The notes beneath the pieces were generated by a model. That model had not been told where the DNA came from, made no database searches, and saw only the letters and a list, made by a program, of their open reading frames with translations. The translations under genes were made by a program, and so were the position numbers. 64,000 nucleotides of DNA. Source: Knoxdaviesia capensis. Lineage: Eukaryota; Ascomycota; Sordariomycetes; Microascales; Gondwanamycetaceae. The stretch is from contig LNGK01000010.1 of assembly GCA_001510575.1 (NCBI GenBank), positions 1,301,825 through 1,365,824 on the forward strand, in the 5' to 3' direction. This document shows, piece after piece, positions 22,642-33,961 of the stretch. How positions within the stretch are numbered: position 1 is the first letter of the stretch; every line of letters begins with the position of its first letter.

Positions 22642-23102
22642 GGTTGTGCGTTCTGGTCTTGGTCTTCTCTCGGGGTTTCTTTTGTGTTCTCGGGCGGTCG
22701 GCGTATCGTTTTGGTGGCGGGGGGACACGGGTTTTGAGCATTTTCTCTCCGGCAGCACAGTCTTGTTTTTTTTCTTTTCTTTTCGTTTCTTTTCTTTTCC
22801 TTTTTTTTTCAATTTTAATCAAAGGCGTCGAGAGCTGGTGGAGTCCATGCCGGTCTTTTGTTATCTATCTTCGTGGTCTCTTGCATGCTGGTTCTGTGTC
22901 GTAGTGTATCGTTTATCGTCGCGGGACTCTGTGCGTGTATCTATCTAGCTCTTGTGCTAGTCCTAGAAATCTCGTGCCACTTCGGCTGGGGCGGTATGCA
23001 CAGCTTTTGCGAATGAGGAGGTCTGACGCTCGGATTCTCCTGCGGTCTTGACGAGACGCCGTCTAGTGCGCGCGCGCGCGTGTGTGTGTGTGTGTGTGTG
23101 TC
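22642..23102. other. Convergent 3' region with CG/GT microsatellite
   Basis: T-rich sequence (22755-22820) follows the BRCT gene and probably forms its 3' UTR. A CG tract running into a GT tract (about 23067-23101) abuts the Vps25 stop codon. No gene is visible. Confidence 0.6.
23067..23101. repeat. (CG)n(GT)n compound microsatellite
   Basis: CG units pass directly into about 11 GT units. On the minus strand the CA tract starts two bases after the TAG stop of the Vps25 gene, so it is transcribed as the start of its 3' UTR. Confidence 0.95.
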
Positions 23103-23877
23103 CTAGAAGAACTTGACGCCCGACGAGTCCTGGCCGAAGATCTGCGCCTTGCCGCGCTTGACGAGCACGTTGAGCGCCTTGACGAGCAGGTCCTGGTCCA
23201 TGCCGTGCAGTTCTGCAGTCCGCCACGCAGTCAGTAAAGCCGGGCCAGGGCAGGGCTTGTGGTCCCGTCGACGCGGACCCCGGCATCGAAAGGGGGAGAA
23301 GAGGACGGGAAAGCCAAAAACAAAGAGGAAGAGGGGGGGAGGGGCGAAGAAAAGCACAGCGAAAGAAAAAAAACTCACCCGTCCCCAGCGACTTGTCGCC
23401 CTCGCAGATCTCGTACACCGTCAGCACCGAGTTCTTCTGCCCCGTCTCCTCAATCCACGCCTCGACCAGCGCCGCCCACTCCTCCGGACTCCGCCAGAAC
23501 ACCCAGCACACGTCGCCGGCTGCGCCGCCGGCGAGGAACTCGACGCGGCCGTCGCGGCGCATGAACTCCAGCACCTCGCGCACGAAGGCGGCCGACAGCC
23601 GGCGGTTCAGCCGGGCGTTGTAGAACAGGTCGGCCGGCGGGTCGGCGTCGCGGGCCGCCGCCGCCGCGTCGGCAGCTGCATCGGCGGGCGGCNGCGGCGC
23701 CGCGCTGCCGCCGGCCGCCAGCTTGTACAGCCGGTGGTGGCGGCAGTACGCCAGCACCAGCGCCGCCCACTTGGTCAGCTGCGCGTGCTTGGTGGTCAGG
23801 TTGGTCTGCGGGGTGAAGAAGGGCGGGAAGTTGTATTCCGCGGGGAAGGCGAACGGCGCCGCTCCGGACGACGTCAT
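23103..23877 (-). CDS. VPS25: ESCRT-II subunit Vps25
   Basis: Endosomal sorting subunit made of two winged-helix domains, bridging ESCRT-II to ESCRT-III. Exons on the minus strand are 23877-23379 and 23212-23103 (202 aa); the join gives LGTELHGMDQDLLVKALNVL. The N-terminal part FPPFFTPQTNLTTKHAQLTK is the PPF-type contact to Vps22/Vps36 found in the family, followed by WAALVLAYCRHHRLYKL. The C-terminal VKRGKAQIFGQDSSGVKFF closes the second winged helix. An Ala/Asp-rich insertion of about 20 residues near position 65 (with an N in the DNA at 23693, so one residue is unknown) makes it longer than the usual 175-180 aa. The stop codon touches a dinucleotide repeat. Confidence 0.92.
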
Positions 23878-24866
23878 CGTGTTCCTCTTTGTTTTTTCGG
23901 TTCTGGCTGGGTCCCGCCGGCGGTTGCGCGTCCGGTCGCGTCGGGCTTCGGTGTCTCTGTCTGCGCGTGTGCTGCGGTGTTTGGTGCGGTGGCGGCCCGG
24001 GCGAGAACGGTTGGATATCAATGTGCAATGTCGAGAAGGAAAAGCGTGCAGCCTTTTGTTTTTTTTGCGGGAGAGACCATGCGTGGCGTGGATCCGAAAA
24101 CAATAAAAATATATCGTCCTCATCTGAGGGGCTCTGATAGTGGGGGGGAAAGTAACACTGTGCTCCGATTAGTGCATAGAACCCCGATACGTGAATGTAC
24201 TGTTCTCGGCGCCCCGCAAACCCTCGAAAGCCGCGCTGTTCGCACATTTCCAGACACAGGCGTCAAATAATCTTCTTCCTAGGCAAAGACAGACTCACGG
24301 CGTGCAAAACATGATTTAATTCCAAAGTTCTCTAGCAAAGCGCGTGACTGGTGTACACAACAGCAGCCAAGTCTCAACTGCTATGGTGTTCTAGGGTGTA
24401 ACCCTACTCTGTCTCACAGTTCCCCACTCCAAGAACAGCCAACCACTCCATCATCACACCCGAGATGCAAGCCTCCACTCATGACCTTTAGAAACCGTGA
24501 TATATTTGATATATATAACTGTTAAAATCAAGAAACATGTCCGTCCTTACCCCGCAAAGAAACCGAGAAAGAAAGAAAGAAAATTCCCCAACCGAGAGAA
24601 AAAAAAAAGGAAGCCGCAAGCATAAAAAAGGAAACAGGAGAAACCAGATGTTTTGACAGATATTTGAATGTTTCAAGCAAGTGAGTGGAGAGCACAAGCA
24701 AGACGAAGACCGGACAGGAACAGCGAGAAGATACCACGCGAGATCAGAAAAAGCCCATGCTAAGATAAAAGCAAACGTAAACGGAAAACACCCCCCCTGC
24801 CCCCGAAAGAAAGAAAAAGGAAAATCACCAAAGGCAAAAAAAAATACAACTGTACCGGCAAAACAT
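23878..24866. other. Intergenic region, Vps25 promoter and SREBP 3' flank
   Basis: The left part should be the Vps25 promoter. A CTAGGGTGTAACCCTA inverted telobox-like pair lies at about 24391-24405, some 520 nt before the Vps25 start. The right part (24540-24860) is A-rich on the plus strand and probably SREBP 3' UTR. Nothing coding is visible. Confidence 0.55.
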
Positions 24867-27800
24867 CTAATGACAGCAGCTCGCGGGCGCCACGGGCGAC
24901 GCCGGCGCGCTCATCTCCTCGCTCTCAGCCTCGCTCCCACTGCCGTAGCCCGAGTCCACCTCCTCCATGCCGACCACCGACTTGGCAATCTGCAGGCACC
25001 GGTTGACCAGCACGCGGCGCAGCGCGGGGCTGATGTCGCTGTGGCCGCCCGGCGGGCCGCCGATCCAGATGCGCAGAGTACCTGAGAGCATCTCGATCGG
25101 CGCGAGCAGGGCGGCTGCACGCGCATCGGGCCCCGATGACGACGACGAGGCGGACGACGAGGCGGCGGCGGAGGAGCAGGAGGCGGAAGCAGAGGAGCGC
25201 TGCGCGTAGAGGCGCTCCATGAGCTGCAGTGCGGCTGTGAAGCCGAGCAGGGACATGTTCGGGGACACCCACTTGGACAGCGCCGCCGGGAGGATCTGGC
25301 TGGCCAGCTGGTCGTCCAGCGGCGCCTCGCCCGCCCCGGCAACACGCTCAAGGTGCGCCAGGGTGACCGCACACTGCAGCGCGCCCTGGAGATCAGCCTC
25401 GGCCGCCGCCGCCGCCGCCGACGACGCCGACAGCGACGACAGATCACTGGACGGGCCCACCGCCTGCATGGCTGCCGCAATGGACGCTCCGCGCCGCTCA
25501 CTCTCCAGCACGGCACGAGCCACCAGCGCAGTGGCCTGCGCACTCGACCCGATCGGCGCCACCTGGATGGCCAGCGCCACATCGCTCTTGACGTCGTCCA
25601 GGAACCACTCGTTCGAGATCTCCGCCTCCAGCTTGTGGGCCAGCGCCGGCTGCAGCCGCATCGTCGACCACCACGCCGCCACCGCGTCCATCGGCGACCG
25701 CACGGTCGGGTCCTGCGGGGTCAGGTCCATCGAGTCGCCCGACACCACATTCCACGCCAGCGCACGCACCTTCTGGATCATCTCATCGTGCAGCACATCG
25801 TCACACTCGTGCTCCAGAAGCACGCTGAGGTGGTCAGGCAGCTGCTCGCCGTCCTCGTCCGTCTTCATCGCCGGGTGCATCTCGCGCAGCTCGACCAGGA
25901 GGCGGTTGAGGAGGCGGGCCTCGTTCCACTTGGCTGCGGCAAATCGCGTGGCGGCACGGTTAAGAATGCTCGAGTGGAAGCCGCTCGAGGTCAGCTCCCA
26001 GAGCAGCAGGCGAATATGCAGGGCCTGCATCATTAGCCGCAACGGAGTGTCGGGCAGAGTGCCGGAGGCCACAAGAGTCAGAGCCAGCCGGCGCCAGTTG
26101 ATTTCCGAGTCGCCACCCGCAAGCTGCGCGTCCAGGGCAATGCTCCACGCCTTGACCCGCGCAACCTCCTGCTCGTCGGAGAGGCCAGAAAGCATCTGAT
26201 AGCGAGCCGAGCCAAACACGTGATACGCAGCAAGCTTGAACGTCTCGAGCACCAGGGCCAAAGACTCCAGCACAAAGTTGCTGGGCGGCAGCCGAATTCC
26301 CTGCATGGCCGTGAGCCAGGCCTGCTGGCGAACGTGGCTGGGAGATTCGAGCAATTGCGATGCCGACTGTGACGAGATGCTGACCTGGCGCTTCTTGGGA
26401 GACTTGGGCTTGAGAGCGTCGAACAGTGACGGCACAAACACCCACATAACGAGTCCAAAGAGCGTGATCAGCTTCATCGACACGATCACCTGCATGGCAG
26501 GAACCTGGTATCCAAAGGCGCTGATCCGGAGTCTCGATGCAATGGCACCAATCAGCTGCACAGGCACGGCCATCAGGCCGCGGCCCTCGGGGGTCTCGGT
26601 GCTCTGTTCGTCCTCGCGCACCGCCTCGAGAATCATCATGCCCGCCAGCGATGCCACCATCAGCTTGCCGAGATAAGGGTTGCCGGCTTGCCAGCGGCTC
26701 GCCTGGAGCTGTTGTTGCTGCTGGATCTGCTGTTGGCGAAGGAGGGCCGGCGTGACGTACGGCTGTTGGGGAACGGGGTAGGCTTGCGCGCCCTGCATCT
26801 GGGCCTGGAGAAGGCGCTTCATCTCGTCGGGCACCTGGATCATGCCGGCAACTGGAGATTCGGCGCCCATGGTCGGGGTCATGGGGGATGCCATGAGCTT
26901 CTGGGCATCTTGAGGGTACTGCATAGGTGGGACCGCGGGCTGGAGGCCAGGGATGGCGCCGTTCATGGCTCCAGCCATGAACAACTTCTCAAAGGCCTGG
27001 ATTCTCTGTAGCATCGAGGCATTTTCGTCGAGGAGTCGATTATTCCGCTTCTCGAGATTCCGGATATATTCGGTGGCTTTACTCAATACCTGCAGGTTAC
27101 GAAGAAAATATATCACATCATCAGATAACAGTCTCTTGCAGTGACAGAAACGAGATCAAAGCCATCATCCACGAAGAGTGGCATGTCGATGGATGTGGTT
27201 GGCTCTCGGCGGGCATAGATGCACGTGAGCTGAAGAAAAAAGGAACAAAAAAAAAGGCGGTGACACGGCTGAGGGAAATAGACAACCGCCCAAAAGAGTC
27301 AAATATGGTGAATCGACAGCACGACCACCACCACCACCGAGACAAAAAAGCCATCGGGGGGATCATCAGAAGAACGGAAGAGGAACATACCGTCGCTTTA
27401 TTAAGCTTGTGTGCAGGAGTCAATCCGTGGAGTTCTTCGCGATCTTCGGTCGTGTCCTCGCCCCGCGCGCTCTTGGACATGATGCGCAGACTGGGCACAC
27501 TGTCGCGCAACGAGGCAATCTTGTCGTTGAGATTCGTTCGGTACCGCTTCTCGATCATGTTGTGGGCGGTCTTCTTGATGGGCTGGTTGCCGTCTTCGTC
27601 TTCATCTTCGTCGCCTTCATCGTCGAGGTCGACGGCGGCGGCAGCCTTGCGCTTCTTCGCGGCAGCGGCGTTTGCAGCGCGGGTGTCGTCGCCGTCGTCG
27701 CGGTTGGGCGCGTCGTCGCCGTCGGCCGGTAAACGGTACTGCAGATGGGCAGGCATGGCTATGGTTCGGAGGAGTTCTTGTTGGGCGGGGGTGAGTCCGC

Positions 27801-28036
27801 TGAGGTCGTGGGCAAGACTGAGGAAGGCCGGAAGCGATGAGGGAAGTTTGGCATGGGAGGCAGGGCCAGGGCCGGCAGAATTGTTGTTGTGGCTTCGGTG
27901 ACTGGTGGGAGTGGTGGGTGAAGTTGCAGTGGTGGTGGTGTGGAGGGAAGAGGCGCGGATAGGCTTCGGTTGATGGAGGCCGTCTGAGTGGAGGTCGGCG
28001 GAGCCCGTAGGGGAGAGCGATGACTGTTGGCACTGG

Positions 28037-28073
<37 letters not shown>

Positions 28074-28443
28074 CTCGTTGCTGGAGCAGTTGCAGCTGTT
28101 GCTGGTGAGTCTGCGGCGTCTCTGACTGGCTCGTCGGGAGATTCCAGGAGTTGGGCGAGAAGGCTGTGGGAGTGGACGCAGACCCGATGGTGGCAGCGTC
28201 ATAGGATCCGTATGTGGTATCCGGAGCAAAGGCCCAATCAGAGGTGTTGTACAGAAACTGGGGGTCGCTGTCTTCGGCTTGGGCACTGGCAGATGGGGAC
28301 AGACAATGTTGTTGGTGGTTCAGAGCATCTTCTGGCTGAGTGTCAGGGTCGGACAGGCCGTTCCCAAGAAATAACGGTGAGTCGTTGGGGCTAGAGCCGT
28401 CGATGCCAAACAGGCCATTATTTTCATCTCGCTGGTCGGTCAT
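24867..28443 (-). CDS. Sterol regulatory element-binding protein (SREBP/SrbA-type bHLH factor)
   Basis: ER-anchored transcription factor that is released by proteolysis and controls ergosterol synthesis and hypoxia response in fungi. Exons on the minus strand are 28443-27391 and 27089-24867 (1091 aa). The 301-nt intron splits the bHLH: exon 1 has AHNMIEKRYRTNLNDKI, with the SREBP-specific Tyr in the basic region, and exon 2 begins VLSKATEYIRNLEKRN, helix 2 running into a zipper. Two membrane spans follow at roughly 495-510 (KLMVASLAGMMILEAV) and 565-585 (VIVSMKLITLFGLVMWVF). The rest is the fungal SREBP C-terminal region (DUF2014), ending in a Ser/Ala-rich acidic tail. A glutamine tract from a CTG repeat (28043-28075) lies in the N-terminal activation region. 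Start chosen at the ATG of MTDQRDENN. Confidence 0.93.
28043..28075. repeat. (CTG/CAG)n triplet repeat encoding poly-Gln
   Basis: About ten CTG units (CAG on the coding strand) encode a Gln run in the N-terminal activation region of the SREBP protein. The tract is in frame and interrupted by His and Glu codons at its flanks. Confidence 0.9.
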
Positions 28444-31400
28444 GGCTGGGACTTGAGAGATATGCAATTGTGGGCTGACATGGAAGGGGGGGGGAAGGGG
28501 GGGCGAGCCCCGGGAAGGGGAGAGGTGTGTATCGAGAGAAAAAATTAAGGATATACTCGGTAGTAGAGAGAGACAGCCAGAGTACGAGGCTTGGTGGTAT
28601 TATCAGTATGGATGTGGTGAGTCCCGGTAGCGAGGGTAGTGGTTTGGCATTGGCTGGTTATGGCTCTCTTGCGCAAACGGCACCCGGTCAGAGAGAAATC
28701 AAATCAAGATCGTCCCAAGGTCAGAGAAAGACAGAGAGAGACAGAGAGAGAAGCGAGGTCAAGAAGCCGCTACGGCCACCGGCACGGGATATCGGAGAGT
28801 TAAGCAAGGAGAGTGGTAGTATGTAGGTAGCGATGATCTTTTTAACCGAGATACACCCTCATGTATCTTGTATTTTATTTTTATTTTTTATAGCTAGGTT
28901 CCCTTTGGCTGAGGAAGACGTGAGAGGGAGAGAGGAGTGTGAGAAGGGGACTCGGCAGAAAACGTCTGCAGAAAAGGGGGGGCGTGGTTAATTGATGATG
29001 TGTGGTGAGAGAGGGAAAAAAAAAAAAAAAAAGAAAAGAGAGAGAGAGAACAAACCCGACAAGGCCAGACCCGCGTCCACCACATTATTTTTGCTGCAGT
29101 TGTCCAGCAGACTGCTGGTCGAGCTGTGTAACTCAGCTTCTCCCAGTGGAGAAGATGTATTCGCTGTTAGTGAAACGGCTGGCGTCTGCCGTGGTTTGGC
29201 TAACAGCGATTGGGTTGCGCCGGTACATCAGAACGGGAATTTCTCCTCTTAATCTGGGAGCTATAAAGGCGATTTTAAAAGGAAATTATAGTTCTCATCA
29301 ACTACACTTTATTTCATTAGCTATCTGCTCTTATATACTTCGTTTATAGCTATCGTTCTATTTCTTTTGAATTCTGATATATTTGTATCCTAGACGCCAG
29401 ACATGGGAGCCCAGCAGAATGCATCTGGTGCATGACTAATGCACCCAAATGCATGGAAACCAGCTGGCAGAACACTTGTTAAATAAAGGCATGCAGATAT
29501 CGTGACTCCTCACGGAATCATCCTGAGATAGGAAAGATAAACCCCCCCAAAGCTTCCCTTTGTACATATCTCTCCATACGTGTCACACAATTGTAACCCA
29601 TTTGTTTCACCTTTGGACTATGTACAAGGAAATCACTCCTTCACCATAACTTCCTCCAACACAGCGCCGATATAACCGCCGCCGGTACTGATAGTCACGT
29701 GCCGCTTCCACCCCGTCTAGCCTCAATCTAGCGCAAGGCTTGAGATCACTAGGAATCCGACTGGGCTGATTGTTCACAGAATCGTACGATCTGCAACACA
29801 AATGCTCCCATCTGCCAAATTCCGAACGAAAACTTTTCCTGTGCCCTTCCCTTTAACATTCAGGTACAACCGGCGATCCCATCTCAGCATGAATCGCGCC
29901 GGTCGTTTTCATCGCCACACACCCCGTCATTCTATCTTCCTTCTGTTTGTTAGTTTCCCTCTCTTCTTATCTTTTTTTCTTTTTTTTTCGGGCATCTTTT
30001 CCCGGCATGTCGTCAAAAAGTCTGCGTACGAACCAGCCGGCGTGTAAGTGAAGATTTAAATCAACCGGGAAAAGATCTGTGATCTCGTTTCCTGCCCTGT
30101 TCCGTTCCGTTCTGGCTGTATCTGCTCCCTTCTGCTCCCTTGTTGCTTCCGTCCTAATCTAGACCTTTCATGCATGACTTTCAGTCTCGTTCGGTCTATC
30201 TCTTGTGAGGTTCCATGTTATATCCCCCGGCCTTGCACATCCTTCTTGATACTGCATCCTTCCATTATGTTTTTCGGTCCCTCACCTTTTCTCTCTCTCT
30301 TAACTATTAATCTAATCTGCGACATCTGCTCGTTCTGAACCCTTGATCGTATCCGCGAAAAGTGCACAATCGTCGATGCAGATTCTGGCACATTGGCAAA
30401 AAGTGCTCACAAGTTGCCGATGCCTGGACATCCCAGGGTCACTATCGTCCAAGCAGCTTATATCACATGGTCTGTAGGTGCATCCCACTGATCATGTCCC
30501 TGCAGCAGTTCAGGTCAAGGCTAGTTAGCACACACTGTACAGTAAGTACTGAGTAGGCGGGCGCTCCTTGACATATCTAGGTATTGTTTCAATCAATTTC
30601 ATTGTCTATGGGCATAATATCATGTTCTCAACCAGCCGGACAGCACATTATTTCGCGGACACTCAGAGTCTCTCGACAGTGAATCAGTCAATATCCTTAT
30701 CTCTCCGCCCCCGGTGGACTTATATATACAACACCGGCCCTTCTGTCGATTCGCCCTGATATAAAACACCGATGCTCCCGGCCCGAGCAAGGCCTGTCCC
30801 AGTCGCCGCCTGTGATAGCACGTCGGTGCTCTCGATATCGCCCTATTCACTCAAGGCACGCATCGTTTGAACTGCACCGACGAACCGGACACTCAGGGAG
30901 AACGTAGATGGCAGCACATATCTATACAGGTGCATCTACTGCACTTGCTCCCCCAAGTCTCACGAAAGCCCTGATCTAGTAGTATCGCGAGGACTGGTTC
31001 CTGGCAATTCCGGGCATACAATCTTGGTTAGGGTTACTTAGGGTTAGTTCACCCGCATTATCCCTCTGTATTAGTGAGTCTCGGGAAGTTCAGGCACCGT
31101 CCCGGAAACCAGAAACCTTCAGATTGTCCCGTATGTTGACACCTCCAATCTCTCCCTGAAAAACAGCGATCAACTTCAGAACACCACACAGCAATGTCTC
31201 ATTCACCATGCTTTATATGTAACGGCGTCCTGCATACCTCTTTGTATCGGCGGCTAAGCCCAAAGGTGATCTTTCAGCTTTGACTGCGCCAGTACAATCA
31301 AAAGGGATCAAGCATAGAGCGGTTCTGTCTCTCCCTTCTCTGCAGCATTTCACCGCAGTGCCTGTTTATGGAACTCGCAGCGCTGTATGGAAGTATTACT

Positions 31401-33961
31401 ATGTCGGAGAGTTCACTTCTGGTATCTGGGTAAACTCTCCAAGCTTCACCACAGCCCGGGAATCCATCCTTCATGAACAGACAGACACCCCAGCGTGTAT
31501 GCCATCCAAGTTAGCCTCTTCCTGTTCAAGCGTTCAATCAGCCCTCAAGACAAGACTCTGATCCTTTCCAACGTCCCGGCGATCCCTCAGCTGCTTGGGA
31601 GGGGGGTGGGTTGTCAAGCTGCCTCCACTAATGTTCACTACATACAGGTATGTGAAGGTTGCTCGGAGTCGACATGCCTATTCGGTACCGTTTGCAGACG
31701 CACACCCCCCGTACAATATGGGATACGGTGGAAATGCAGGCGCCATGTGTATGCCAACTTCCTTGGAGTCTTGTTCCCTGGTGCAGAACTCCGGTAGTGG
31801 TGGTAGTGGTGGTGGTGTGTTCCAAAGATCCAGTGGTTCTGGGAGACAGATGTGTGGTTTAGACACTGAGCCAAGATTCAAGATAGATTCAGGCATGCGG
31901 ATGCAAGACGAAGAGAAAGAAGATCTGGTTGAGTGCGCTGTAGACGCCAGCATCTTCACACTCCAGACACCAGTCAGCACGCATAAGTCACTGTCGAAGT
32001 ACCGTATCCTGCCGTCGCCAGCATGCTTCCAGGACCACCTGTGACTACAAGGTGATGCAGTTGTCGGCAAGTCACGCATATATCTAGAGAACCTATATAC
32101 TCTCCACCGTGAGAAGGTTTCCAAGATTGAATTCTTTTATCACCTGTTGAAGATCCCCGCGAAGGAATCTTCAGTTACGTCTTCGTGTGTGATGCGGATG
32201 TCAAGAGACTCTGCCTCTCCCAGCAGCCACAGCCTCTCCGTTGTTGAGACGCAACTCTGATTTGATCATCTTCAGTATGCACCAGATTGCCCTTCTTCAG
32301 GTCGTCACCAGTGTTTCTCCCGGCACACCCGCAACAATAGAGACTTCTCCCGTATATGACACCACCATTCCCCCTCCGGAAAGCAGCTCGCCAGGCTACG
32401 TCTCGGCCATTTCACAGTTGGGCAGTCACCATGTAGTCCACGTAGTACGCAGTACTTACACCATAACTGCCGACATGCCCGCTGGACAGTCACACTCTCA
32501 CACCCGTCCTTCAGAGCACATCTCTAACCCTCGCAAGCGAGGACACAAGGCCATCGTCCCAGTATCCTCTTTTTTGAAAACGAACAGTCGAATCCAAGAA
32601 CAAGACAATCAAATCAAAACAGCCAAGCCAACACAGCCAAGACAAAACTAAGTCGCCGCTACTAAGTCGAAGCACACAAAAAGCAGGACCATAGTGCCCG
32701 TAAAACTTACGATCCCGCGTGTCCTCCCAGCACTCCCCTGCTTCTCCTCCGCGCTCCTCGTCCGCTAAGCCCAACCGGGTCTCGTTCTCTCTGTGGCGCA
32801 CGCGGGCCGTGCGGTGCGACCTCGTGCACAGTGGCACACCCAGAGTGGAAGGGGGGCCCTAGCCGGCAGACCTTGCATGACAGACCAAAAAACCAAATCT
32901 TCCTTTTCCTTTCTTTTTCCCTGGCCGTTTGTCTGTTTGCTGCAGACCTCGTCCCGGCGTCGTGCGGTGGGGCCGGGTGGCCTGCGCGGGCGATGTTTGG
33001 CAAAAAGGTCCTGGGGTCTGTTCGCGCCGGAGAAATCGTCAGCTGTGTCATGTATCTCGAGATCTATGGATATCTACTACATCTATAGTCTGGACATACG
33101 TGCATCCGTGCTTTGCTCTCGGTGGACGTGCTGCCGCCCGGATATCTGGGTTATCACGCCCGCCATGCGCCGTGGCAGAAGTGGGAAGCGCCGGCGGTGT
33201 ATCTGCCGCACGCATCGTCTCGCACGATGTGCAAACGGGGTTGCCAGCGCCGCATGTCGAGTCACAAGCGCCTCCACACAACACCCGCCCACTCCCGCAA
33301 GACCAGATACAATGCACATTCAAACACACATGTCACAGGGAACGTCAAAAGTCGCCGGCAAAGTTAGAGAGATGGTATATTCAAAACGACTCGACTACTT
33401 ATGGTGGGATAAGTATCTTGGGTCTAAGATGCAAGCAAAAACAGACAGCAGGAAGCATAAAAGGCAGGCAAGAACTCATAAGGAGAAAAAAAGAGGTTTT
33501 GGCCAAAAAAAAAAGATATATATAGTGTAGAAAAGGAAAAGGTTGAGAGAGGCCGTCAGCGGGACCGCATCCCCGGAAGATAGCCGGAGCCGGACTTCAT
33601 GCAAAAAAAAGGAAGACCCCAATCTTCCCGGCAACATTGAGTTGTGCGGGCAAGATGGCGAGAAGGCTAACAAGAAGCATTATAAGAACCAAGAAGGATT
33701 TTACAGGATATAAAAAAGAGGGCTTGTTAACGAGAGAAAAAGAAGAGAAGAAGCATCATCGGGGGGTATAAGTTCAGTCCAGGAAAAGAAAAGGAAAATG
33801 AAGGGGTGAACGGGGGTCCGGTCCGGTAGTCTCGCGTCAGCGCCCAGACAACTCCGGGCCGGTCCCAGGTTCAGGAGGGTTGGGTGGTCGAACGCCGACG
33901 CACACACACACACACACACACGCACACCCGTAGACATACACAGCCGCCACGGCAGACATTT
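28444..33961. other. Gene-free 5.5 kb block upstream of SREBP
   Basis: No acceptable gene is seen. The left end is the SREBP upstream region, with a G-tract at 28486-28503 (C-tract on the coding strand, 43-60 nt before the ATG) and GA-rich sequence at 28720-28750. From about 29250 to 31100 the DNA is AT-richer than the rest of the window, with no coding remains I can identify. Telobox-like TTAGGGTTACTTAGGGTT lies at about 31028-31045. Short ORFs around 31280-32650 have no domains. The right end is the 3' flank of the membrane-protein gene, with a CA microsatellite at 33900-33921. Confidence 0.5.
33900..33921. repeat. (CA)n microsatellite
   Basis: About 11 CA units lie 41-62 nt beyond the stop of the membrane-protein gene, in its presumed 3' UTR. 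Confidence 0.95.

Noticed and set aside
32241..32651. 136-codon plus-strand ORF, Ser/Pro/His-rich
   Set aside because: Low-information composition and no recognisable relatives; chance ORF likely.
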